Origin: Microcystis elabens FACHB-917
GTDB lineage: Bacteria; Cyanobacteriota; Cyanobacteriia; PCC-6307; Cyanobiaceae
Reading direction: 5' to 3'
Length of the DNA stretch: 64,000 nucleotides
Assembly (NCBI RefSeq): GCF_014698445.1
Contig: NZ_JACJSZ010000004.1
Span: 1 to 64,000, forward strand
Below are positions 35,043 through 42,322 of the stretch, one piece after another. Position numbers and translations under genes: made by a program. The notes beneath the pieces were generated by a model. The model saw nothing but the letters and a program-made list of their open reading frames with translations, was not told where the DNA came from and ran no database searches. Every line of letters starts with the position of its first letter. The first letter of the stretch is position 1.

Positions 35043-35402
35043 TCATGACAGCCAGAACTCAGGCGATGCCTGACCGATCGCCAGCCAGGCCCAGAGGATC
35101 TTGGTGATGATGTGAAACATCTGATCGAAGGCAAGGCTCCAGAGGCGTCGGCATTTGCCGAAGTCAATCAAAAGATGAGCGATCAACTCTGCCACACCCA
35201 ACAGGGGTGACTGGGTGATCGCTCCCACCAGACATCCATGGATAGCGGCATGGGAAGTGAGCCACCAGCCCCAGCCGAGAGTGACACCGCAGCCGGGGCA
35301 TTTTTCCCGAGCCATGCGATCGCTCTGGAGCCCGAAATCCCCGAGAAAATGGGCCATCGCCAGCATCAGAAAGACGTTGAGGACAGCTGACGGATCAGAC
35401 AA
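35043..35402 (-). CDS. DUF3307 membrane protein
   Basis: A 119-residue hydrophobic protein, starting at a TTG (35402) or at the ATG at 35366. It shows the DUF3307 pattern: A-H-F-L-G-D-F-G-L-Q-S-D near the start, H-A-A-I-H-G in the middle, H-L-L-I-D-F-G-K and a final F-D-Q-M-F-H-I helix, giving three or four membrane segments with conserved His and Asp. The family occurs in phages and chromosomes with unknown function. A C-P-G-C pair lies in the first loop. Confidence 0.7.
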   Translation of the reverse strand: MSDPSAVLNVFLMLAMAHFLGDFGLQSDRMAREKCPGCGVTLGWGWWLTSHAAIHGCLVGAITQSPLLGVAELIAHLLIDFGKCRRLWSLAFDQMFHIITKILWAWLAIGQASPEFWLS

Positions 35403-35513
35403 GGAAATGAGAACCCATTCAGAGGGCGGGATAGATCAGCATTAACCATAAGCCCACTTAACCCTTGTCGACGAACTGATTTCCGATTGCATCTTGGGCA
35501 GCGATCGCCTGCA

Positions 35514-35720
35514 ATGATCACTCCTCCGGCCGGGATTTCAGAAGCGGACTGGCTTGGAACTCCGGAGAGTGTCAGAGACCTCGTCCGTCAACTCCAGGTT
35601 CTTCACCAGGAGAACGAGCGGCTCCGCCAGCACTCACTGCCCAGGCTTTGGAGCTGGCTGACTTGCGAGGAAACCCTGATGGCGGTGGCGGGGCTGGCCA
35701 GCGAACGGTCACTTCAATGA
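35514..35720 (+). pseudogene. IS66-type transposase N-terminal remnant
   Basis: The 68-residue frame starts M-I-T-P-P-A-G-I-S and continues E-S-V-R-D-L-V-R-Q-L-Q-V-L-H-Q-E-N-E-R-L-R, the N-terminal leucine-zipper-like segment of IS66 transposases. It loses similarity after about residue 45 and ends. No catalytic part is present. Confidence 0.6.
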
Positions 35721-35724
35721 GTAA

Positions 35725-36000
35725 GGCCATCGGCTGGCTGGGTCTGCAAAGCGCGGTCGATCACCTCCGCCACCTGATCGTCCGGATCGGCGCGCGGGCG
35801 GCCGGGGCGCAGTTCATCGTGCAGTCCTCCCAGGCCCGACTCCCGGTAGCGCTTGCGCCATTAGCCAACGCTCATCCCCGTCATCCCCATCCGCTTGGCG
35901 ATGGCGGTGTTGGTCTCGCCAGCCGCGCGGACCAAGCTGAAGGCTGAATCTCGTCCTCGCTGAGCACCAGCGGAGGCGCCGGACGAGCAAGCCCCACGGG
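35725..36000 (-). pseudogene. IS630-type transposase 5' remnant
   Basis: Read leftward in two frames: L-V-R-A-A-G-E-T-N-T-A-I-A-K-R-M-G (helix-turn-helix), then K-R-Y-R-E-S-G-L-G-G-L-H-D-E-L-R-P-G-R-P-R and D-D-Q-V-A-E-V-I-D-R-A-L. These are the ordered N-terminal blocks of IS630 transposases. The DDE catalytic domain is absent. Confidence 0.65.
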
Positions 36001-36447
36001 GCACCTCAGTGACACCGTTGGTTCCAGCTGATGTTTCCGTGACTCGACACAAGCACTGCGACTGGCCGATCAGCGACGAGGCCACCGAGCCCCAGGAGAG
36101 GGTGCCGGCCTGATCCTCTTGAGCAACGCGCAGCCGGAGGGCGGCAGCGAGTTCCACCGGCAGCGGCACCACGTGGAAGCGGAGCGGTGCATGCTGCTGA
36201 TCTTTCCGGCGGGCGCGTCGGATGTTCACTGCCGACGGTTGAGCCAGGAGCACTGCAAAACCATCGCCATCGGCTGGATCAATGCCGGCACCCTGCATGG
36301 CTACCTGGGGCGGCTGGGGCGCTGTGCAGTGCACCCCCCGGCGGGCTTCCGGAGCAGGTTCCGATACCAGTGTGTGTTGATTCCATAACGGCAAGCGCCA
36401 ACCTTGCCAGGGAGAGCTTTAGTAGCGAGGTATACCTTTTCGTGTTG
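36001..36447. other. Stretch without a recognisable gene
   Basis: Only short + frames are present (for example 36,119-36,388 with L-S-Q-E-H-C-K-T-I-A-I-G-W-I-N-A-G-T-L-H-G). They look like further transposon debris but match no family I can name. The MscS promoter should lie in the last 100 bases. Confidence 0.35.
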
Positions 36448-37293
36448 ATGACTTCATTGGGTATTGCTTCACACCTCTTCGCGCAGGCGCCGACGTTTGA
36501 TCTTGCCTCGCTGATCATCCCCTTCCTCTTCAAGCTGCTCGGTGCGATCGCCCTTTGGATCGCCGGTGGCTGGTTGATCAACATGTCCCTGCGCCTGCTG
36601 CGGCGCATGCTCAATCAGGGCACTCTTGATCCAACTCTGATCAGCTACCTACTGAATATCCTCGGCGCCCTTCTTCGGGTGGTGCTGGTGGTGGCGATCC
36701 TGGGCTTCTTCGGCATCGAAACCGCCAGCTTCGCCGCCCTGCTGGCTGGTGCCGGTGTAGCAATCGGTGCAGCCTGGAGCGGCATGCTCGGCAATTTCGC
36801 CGCCGGTGTTTTTCTGCAGATCTTCCGGCCGATTAACGCCGGTGATTACATTGATGGCGGTGGAGTGGAGGGTACGGTCGACGAGGTGGGCATGTTCGTG
36901 ACCTCGATCACCTCACCCGACAACGTTCTCAACTATGTAGGCAACGCCAAGCTCTTCGGCGACACCATCAAGAACTATTCCAGCCATCCCTTCCGCCGCG
37001 TGGAGCTGGTGGCTCAGCTTGACAACAGCGCCGATGTGGCCAAGGCCATCAGCCTGCTCCAGGAAGGCATCAAGCGGGTACCCAACCAGGTTGAAGGCAA
37101 GGCAGCCGATGTTGAGGTGCTGGAGTTCAGCGAGCGGGGCCCTCGTCTGGCGGTTCGCCCCTATACCCACACTGCAAACTACTGGCAGGTGTACTTCGAC
37201 ACCAACCGCATGATCGTCGACGTGCTCGGCCAAGCCGGCTTCCCCGTACCCCGCATTCCGGTGGCGATGCAGGGCGGCAGCTCTTCCAACTGA
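36448..37293 (+). CDS. mscS: Small-conductance mechanosensitive channel
   Basis: A 281-residue MscS-type channel that opens under membrane tension to release osmolytes. The ATG at 36448 gives the normal length; the longer frame from 36,187 runs into transposon debris. There are three membrane helices, the pore helix with A-G-A-G-V-A-I-G-A-A-W and L-G-N-F-A-A-G-V-F-L, and the beta-domain R-P-I-N-A-G-D-Y-I-D then V-G-N-A-K-L-F. Unlike the broken copy at 33,590 it has no nucleotide-binding domain. Confidence 0.93.
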   Translation: MTSLGIASHLFAQAPTFDLASLIIPFLFKLLGAIALWIAGGWLINMSLRLLRRMLNQGTLDPTLISYLLNILGALLRVVLVVAILGFFGIETASFAALLAGAGVAIGAAWSGMLGNFAAGVFLQIFRPINAGDYIDGGGVEGTVDEVGMFVTSITSPDNVLNYVGNAKLFGDTIKNYSSHPFRRVELVAQLDNSADVAKAISLLQEGIKRVPNQVEGKAADVEVLEFSERGPRLAVRPYTHTANYWQVYFDTNRMIVDVLGQAGFPVPRIPVAMQGGSSSN

Positions 37294-37479
37294 TCCTGCT
37301 CCCTGTTGGCTGAGACTCCTCCCAGGGGTCCCAGCCAAGACCAGTTTCTGAATCCGAGCAATTGTTCTCATGCTCCTCGTGGCGTGGAAGACGGGGTCAG
37401 CCCGTTCCGATCTCGGCAGGAAGGATGTGGTACTGAAGAGCAACTTCTCCAGTATCTCGAGGGATTCAGGGATGCCTGA

Positions 37480-38143
37480 TCCCAGCTCTGGCGTCATTAC
37501 CTCGCTCCTCAGACCGGGGCCAGCGATGCCCGGAACGGCTTGAGCAGGTTGTGGGTGGTGGCCATCAGCGCCCATTCCCCATTCACCTTCTCCAGCCCCC
37601 GCAATCGGAAGCGACACAGGCCCTGGGCGCCCTTGATCCGGCCCAGCACCTTCTCCACGGTTGTCTTGCCCAGGGCGTAGATCGCCTACCTGGCGACCGA
37701 CCGCCATTTTCAGTCCATCCGCCCTCTGACACCCAGATCCCGTTGCGCAGTCCCCTTGATGGCCGGAGACTCTGACCGTGCTGGCTGCCAGGTTGGCTGT
37801 GCTGGAGTACCCGTCGTCGGCGATCAAAGCCTCGGGCAGCCGGCCGCTGTTGGCCTGAATCCTTTCCAGCATGGGCTGCTGTGAACCCAACGCATCGCTG
37901 GTGGCTTGATTGCTGACGCCGATGGCCACGATCACCTGGTGGTCGCCGTCCACCACGGTCTGGGCGTTGTAGCCCTGGATCCAGCCGAACGATCCCCCTG
38001 CGAATGTAGCTGTCGGGGCCGGTGAAATTGCGTTGAGCACTGGGCTTTGGATGCCCGGGTGGATCGCAGGGGAGTGTGCGGGATTGCATCGTCCGCGGAC
38101 CACGCTCATCAGTGACCCCCGGTGATTCCAGGCCTGCGGCCAC
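37480..38143 (-). pseudogene. IS1182/IS4-like transposase remnant
   Basis: Pieces in two frames contain Y-N-A-Q-T-V-V-D-G-D-H-Q-V-I-V-A, P-M-L-E-R-I-Q-A-N-S-G-R-L-P-E and L-I-A-D-D-G-Y-S-S-T-A-N-L, the central catalytic part of IS1182-type transposases. The C-terminal block G-A-Q-G-L-C-R-F-R-L-R-G-L follows in another frame. Frameshifts and internal loss make it inactive. No terminal repeats were identified. The flanks 37,294-37,479 and 38,144-38,462 show nothing definite. Confidence 0.7.
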
Positions 38144-38462
38144 AGCTGTTTCGATCGCAAGCTTCTGAGCGTCATCCGCTCGCTGGCAAGCACCATGGGC
38201 ACGGCGTGCCGCCCGCTTGCCGCGCTGCTCATCGCCACTGGTCTCCGGCTTCGCCGCCTCCTGCTCGGCCGCTTGGCGCCAGCCGGCTCGTCTGGCCCGG
38301 CTGCCAGGGGCGAAAGGTCCTGCGCTTCTGCAGGCCCCGTTCTCTCGCCCAGATCCTTTGAAGTCACTGCGATCTGGGCGGATTTAATGACGTCTGTGCA
38401 GAGGCTGGGCGTGGTCTGTGCGCGACAGGCTCTTAGCATGGTCAAAAGCACGTCAGGCGCGG

Positions 38463-40649
38463 ATGCGTCGTTACGCCCGTTACGCCTGCGTCAAGCAGAA
38501 CAGCGAAGAGGAGTGCGGCGCCGCCTGCCTGGCCACCGTGGCGCGTCATTACGGCAAGAAGGTCTCGATGCCGCTGGTGCGCCAGCTGGTGGGCACTGGC
38601 CATCAGGGCACCACCCTGCTCGGCCTGCGCCGCGGCGGCGATGAGCTGGGCTTTCACTGCCGGGCCCTGCGCACCGACGTGGACGACACCTTCTTCCGCG
38701 ACGTGCACCAGATCGAATTGCCGGCGATCCTCCACTGGAAGGGCAATCACTGGGTTGTGCTCCATGCCGTGCAGGCCCGCAGTGTGGTGATCGCCGACCC
38801 CGGCGAGGGGGTGCTGCGGCTGTCGCGTCGTCGTTTCCTCGAAGACTGGGGCGACGGCGTGCTGCTGACCCTGGAGCCGGACATGGCCCGGCTGATGCAG
38901 CAGCCGGACGATCGCAGCAAGCTCCATTTCGTCTTCCGCATGCTGCGGCTGGCGCGGCCCTACGGGGGTTTGGTGGCCCGGGCGATGGCACTCAACGCCG
39001 TGGTGGGCCTGATCGGCCTGGGCATCCCGCTGCTGATGCAGGTGCTCACCGACGACATCCTGGTGCGCCGCGATGTGCAGCTGCTCGGGGTACTGGCGAT
39101 CGGCATGGTGGCTCTCTATATCTTTCGGCAGATCGTTGATTTTCTGGAGCGCAAGATCTCCAGCTACTTCTTCGAACGACTGGAGCTTTCGCTGTTGCTG
39201 GAGTACGGGCATAAGCTGATACAAATGCCGATGCGCTATTTTGATTCGCATCGCAGCGGTGACATCCTCAATCGCATCATCGAGATGGGCAGGGTAAACA
39301 TGATGTTCAGTTCGCTGCTGCTCGATCTGCCCGCCGACATGTTTTTGGCCATCATCTCGCTTGTCGTGATGGTGATTTACTCCTCCCAGCTGACTTTGGT
39401 CGCCCTGGCCGCCTATGCGATGGTGGTATTTGTTCAATTGGCGTTTCTACCCCGCCGCTACGCCATCGGGGCCAAGCTGATCAATAAAAATGCCAGCAAC
39501 CAGGCACTGCTGGTGGAATTCTTCCGCGGTGCCCAGCTGCTCAAATCCTCCAATGCCGGCGAGCAGGCCTGGGATGAGTATCAGGGTGGGTTCGGCGAGC
39601 TGGCCCGCCTGAGCTGGCAGGAGAGCCAGCTCACGATCCTCAGCGACGGGGCGGTGAACCTGCTCGCCTCGCTGTTGCACATCGGCCTGCTGGTTTATGG
39701 CAGCACCTTCGTGCTCGCCGATCAGCTCAGCATCGGCCAGCTGCTCGCCTTCGCCGGTCTTGGCATGAATGTGCTCGGTTTCTTTCGTGAGAGCAGTCGC
39801 TTCGCCGTGGAGGTGCTGGCCGATCGCTCCGTCTTCGGCCGCCTCACCGATGTGCTTGAGGCCGAGCCCGAGCAGAAGGAGCGCGAGAAGAAGTGGTGGG
39901 TGGAGCTCAGCGGCGAGGAGGGGATTGAGCTCCGCAAGCTCTCCTACGCCCATCCCGGCCGGCGCCAGGTGATCAGCGCCATCAACGCCCAGCTACCGGG
40001 CGGGCAGGTGACGGCCCTGGTGGGGGGCTCGGGCTGCGGCAAGAGCAGCCTGGCCAAGCTGATCGCCGGCATGTACCCACCCAGCTCAGGATTGATCCGC
40101 TATGGAGGCGCCTCCCAGGGCGACATGGCACTCGAGTGCCTACGGGCACAGGTGTGCCTGGTGACCCAGGATTCGCACTTCTTCAACCGCAGCATCATCG
40201 AGAATTTCCGCTTCGTGCAGCCCCAGGCCAGCTACGAGGCGATCGTGGAGGCCTGCCAGATCACGATGGCCGATGACTTCGTCACCGATCTGCCCAATGG
40301 CTACAACACCACCCTGGGAGAATTCGGCGCCAATCTCTCTGGTGGCCAGAAGCAGAGGCTGGCCATGGCCCGCTCGCTGCTCGGCAATCCGCCGGTGCTG
40401 ATCCTCGATGAATCCACCAGTGCCCTCGATCCGGTGCTGGAGGGCCAGGTGCTCGACCGCCTGCTGCAGTTCCGCGGCAACCGAACCACAATCCTGATCA
40501 GCCACAGGCCCAGCGTGATCGCCCGCTGCGATTTTCTCCTCTATCTGGAGAACGGCCAGCTCCGCTACCAGGGCCCGATTGCCGAGGTTGATCTGAGCAA
40601 GGCGCCCGATCTGAAACGCTTCCTGCCGGGTGCCGCCGATGCCGCCTGA
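38463..40649 (+). CDS. C39-peptidase-containing ABC exporter (PCAT)
   Basis: A 728-residue exporter that trims double-glycine leaders and transports the product. The ATG at 38463 is used; a GTG lies 45 bases upstream. The N-terminal C39 peptidase has the catalytic Cys18 in E-E-E-C-G-A-A-C, with His in H-W-V-V-L-H-A-V and Asp in I-A-D-P-G-E-G. Six membrane helices follow (about 150-440), then the ATPase with G-G-S-G-C-G-K-S-S, the signature L-S-G-G-Q-K-Q-R and L-I-L-D-E-S-T-S-A. It overlaps hlyD by 20 bases. The likely substrate is the GG-leader peptide encoded convergently at 41,972-42,139. Confidence 0.94.
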   Translation: MRRYARYACVKQNSEEECGAACLATVARHYGKKVSMPLVRQLVGTGHQGTTLLGLRRGGDELGFHCRALRTDVDDTFFRDVHQIELPAILHWKGNHWVVLHAVQARSVVIADPGEGVLRLSRRRFLEDWGDGVLLTLEPDMARLMQQPDDRSKLHFVFRMLRLARPYGGLVARAMALNAVVGLIGLGIPLLMQVLTDDILVRRDVQLLGVLAIGMVALYIFRQIVDFLERKISSYFFERLELSLLLEYGHKLIQMPMRYFDSHRSGDILNRIIEMGRVNMMFSSLLLDLPADMFLAIISLVVMVIYSSQLTLVALAAYAMVVFVQLAFLPRRYAIGAKLINKNASNQALLVEFFRGAQLLKSSNAGEQAWDEYQGGFGELARLSWQESQLTILSDGAVNLLASLLHIGLLVYGSTFVLADQLSIGQLLAFAGLGMNVLGFFRESSRFAVEVLADRSVFGRLTDVLEAEPEQKEREKKWWVELSGEEGIELRKLSYAHPGRRQVISAINAQLPGGQVTALVGGSGCGKSSLAKLIAGMYPPSSGLIRYGGASQGDMALECLRAQVCLVTQDSHFFNRSIIENFRFVQPQASYEAIVEACQITMADDFVTDLPNGYNTTLGEFGANLSGGQKQRLAMARSLLGNPPVLILDESTSALDPVLEGQVLDRLLQFRGNRTTILISHRPSVIARCDFLLYLENGQLRYQGPIAEVDLSKAPDLKRFLPGAADAA

Positions 40650-41898
40650 GCCGTCGCTGCCTTCATCGCCGCGGAAGTCCTTCCCGCCGCCGGCGCCGGA
40701 GTCGCCTCTGCACGCATCGCTCGTGCGCAGCCGCTCCGGCTCCCTGGACGGCTCCGGCCCGGCTGCGCAGCGGGAGGCCGCCCTGCTGCCCAGGCTCGAT
40801 CTGGAGGATTACGTTCCTTCGATCCGCCCCTGGCTGCGGATCAGCACCCTGGCCGTCGTCGCCAGCGCCGCCCTTGGGGTGGGGTTCATGGCGGTCAGTC
40901 CTTACCGCGTCGTGGTGCGCGCGCCGGGTTTCATCCGCCCGGCCGGCGAGCAGGTCTTGGTCAATGCCCCCTTCGAAGGGCGGGTGGTGTCGATCGATGT
41001 GCGCATCAATCAGCCGGTGCAGGCGGGGCAGCCGATCGTCACCCTCGACCGCTCCCAGCTGCGTGGCGAGATGGAGCAGGCCGGCCGCAGCCGTGAAGCA
41101 CTGATGCAGCAGATGCGGGCGTTGCGGGTGCAGGCCCAGGCCGACTACGCCAAGGCCGAACTGGAGGTGGAGAAGGGCCGCTCCAGCCTCGCCTTCGCCC
41201 GCTCCGAACTGGAACGCTATGAGGATCTGGTCCGCCAGGGGGCAGCCTCCGCCAGCCTCTACGAGGCCAAGCGCGCCACGGTGCAGGAGGCCACCGCCAC
41301 GGTGAATCAGGCGATCGAGAGCCTCGGTTCAGTCCGCTCCCAGGCCAGCAACCGGGAGGCGGAACTGCTCAAGGAGATGGCCCTGATCGAGCGTTCCTCC
41401 CAGCAGGGGGCCCGCAATCTGGGCAACGCAATCGTGCGGGCGCCGGTGGAGGGAATCGTCTTCCAGCTGCAGGTGCAGAATCCCCAGCAGACGGTCGGTG
41501 CCGGCCAGATGCTGGCGGTGATCACCCCCTCCTCGGCCGAAAAGCTGGTGAAGGTGGAAGTGCGCAGCGAGGATGTCGTCAACATCCTTCCCGGTCAGCG
41601 AGCCGAGCTGCGGATCGCCGGCTGTCCGTATCCAGACTTCGGCACCCTGCCGGCCCGGGTGATCTCGATGTCGCCGGATGCCCTTCCGCAGCGGGGGGCT
41701 GCCGATGGAACCGAAGGAGTGGCGCCGTCGTCGAATCTGTACGAGGTGAAGCTCAAGCCGGAGCGCACCGTGCTGCGCGGAGTTGGCCGGAGCTGTGAGG
41801 TGAAGCTGGGCATGCAGCTGCAGGCCGACATCATCACCCGTCGTGAGACGATTCTGCGCTTTGTGCTGCGCAAGACGCGCCTTCTGGTGGGGCAGTAG
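40630..41898 (+). CDS. HlyD-family membrane fusion protein
   Basis: A 422-residue periplasmic adaptor that links the ABC exporter to an outer-membrane channel. It has a proline-rich cytosolic N terminus, one membrane helix at about 75-95, a lipoyl-like half (G-F-I-R-P-A-G-E-Q-V-L-V-N-A-P-F-E-G-R-V), a long coiled-coil hairpin (about 150-250), the second lipoyl half (I-V-R-A-P-V-E-G-I-V-F) and a beta-barrel region. The 20-base overlap with the exporter shows co-translation. A TolC-like partner is not in the window. Confidence 0.93.
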   Translation: MPPMPPEPSLPSSPRKSFPPPAPESPLHASLVRSRSGSLDGSGPAAQREAALLPRLDLEDYVPSIRPWLRISTLAVVASAALGVGFMAVSPYRVVVRAPGFIRPAGEQVLVNAPFEGRVVSIDVRINQPVQAGQPIVTLDRSQLRGEMEQAGRSREALMQQMRALRVQAQADYAKAELEVEKGRSSLAFARSELERYEDLVRQGAASASLYEAKRATVQEATATVNQAIESLGSVRSQASNREAELLKEMALIERSSQQGARNLGNAIVRAPVEGIVFQLQVQNPQQTVGAGQMLAVITPSSAEKLVKVEVRSEDVVNILPGQRAELRIAGCPYPDFGTLPARVISMSPDALPQRGAADGTEGVAPSSNLYEVKLKPERTVLRGVGRSCEVKLGMQLQADIITRRETILRFVLRKTRLLVGQ

Positions 41899-41919
41899 CG
41901 ATTGGCTACAGCCATAAAA

Positions 41920-41942
41920 AAAGGCGAGATGGACTCGCCTTT
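41920..41942 (-). terminator. Intrinsic terminator of the GG-leader peptide gene
   Basis: AAAGGCGAG (41920-41928) pairs with CTCGCCTTT (41934-41942) around the loop ATGGA. On the - strand the stem is followed by a run of T residues (the A run at 41915-41922), a textbook intrinsic terminator about 30 bases after the peptide's stop codon. On the + strand it could also end hlyD transcription, with a weaker T tract. Confidence 0.85.
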
Positions 41943-41971
41943 CAGCAAAAATGATGTGAACTGAATTCAGC

Positions 41972-42139
41972 TCACTTGTTCTTGCCCATCTTGCCGCCGG
42001 GATTGGGCAGGGTGGTACCGCCCGACTTCAGATACTGGCCATAGTTGCTGCCGTTGTAGGCGGTGGAGGGATTGGCGGGCTTGGCGCCACCGCTCAGTAA
42101 TTCGGCGTCGTCGTCGTTGAGCTGGGAAAAGTGACCCAT
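41972..42139 (-). CDS. Small double-glycine-leader peptide (bacteriocin-like)
   Basis: A 55-residue gene below usual size limits. The start M-G-H-F-S-Q-L-N-D-D-D-A-E-L-L-S-G-G ends in the E-L-x-x-G-G pattern cleaved by C39 peptidases. The remaining 37 residues are rich in Gly, Asn, Ser, Thr and Pro with a basic tail (G-G-K-M-G-K-N-K). It has no Cys, so lanthipeptide rings are excluded. It converges on the C39 exporter/HlyD pair and has its own intrinsic terminator, both of which support a real, expressed substrate gene. Glycosyl- and sulfotransferases lie immediately on the other side, so the core could be modified. Function inferred. Confidence 0.72.
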   Translation of the reverse strand: MGHFSQLNDDDAELLSGGAKPANPSTAYNGSNYGQYLKSGGTTLPNPGGKMGKNK

Positions 42140-42231
42140 TGGGTTTCGCGCATCAATTTAAAAAAACATACCACTGCCTGGCCCGATGCCTGGCGAACGA
42201 GCCAGCTCCCAGGCCGAACACTCATCGACAA

Positions 42232-42259
42232 GGAGCCGGGCCCGCTGGGGCCCGGCTCC
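42232..42259. terminator. Strong 12-bp hairpin between divergent genes
   Basis: GGAGCCGGGCCC (42232-42243) pairs perfectly with GGGCCCGGCTCC (42248-42259) around GCTG. It lies between the start of the small peptide gene (- strand) and the glycosyltransferase operon (+ strand). It is followed by a pyrimidine-rich stretch but no T run, so it could be a terminator, an insulator or a 5'-leader structure of the + operon. Confidence 0.6.
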
Positions 42260-42322
42260 CCTTCCCTGCAAGTCGCCCCTGTGTAGCCTCAGAACGCCTA
42301 CTGCCACGCGGCTCCGACGCCG

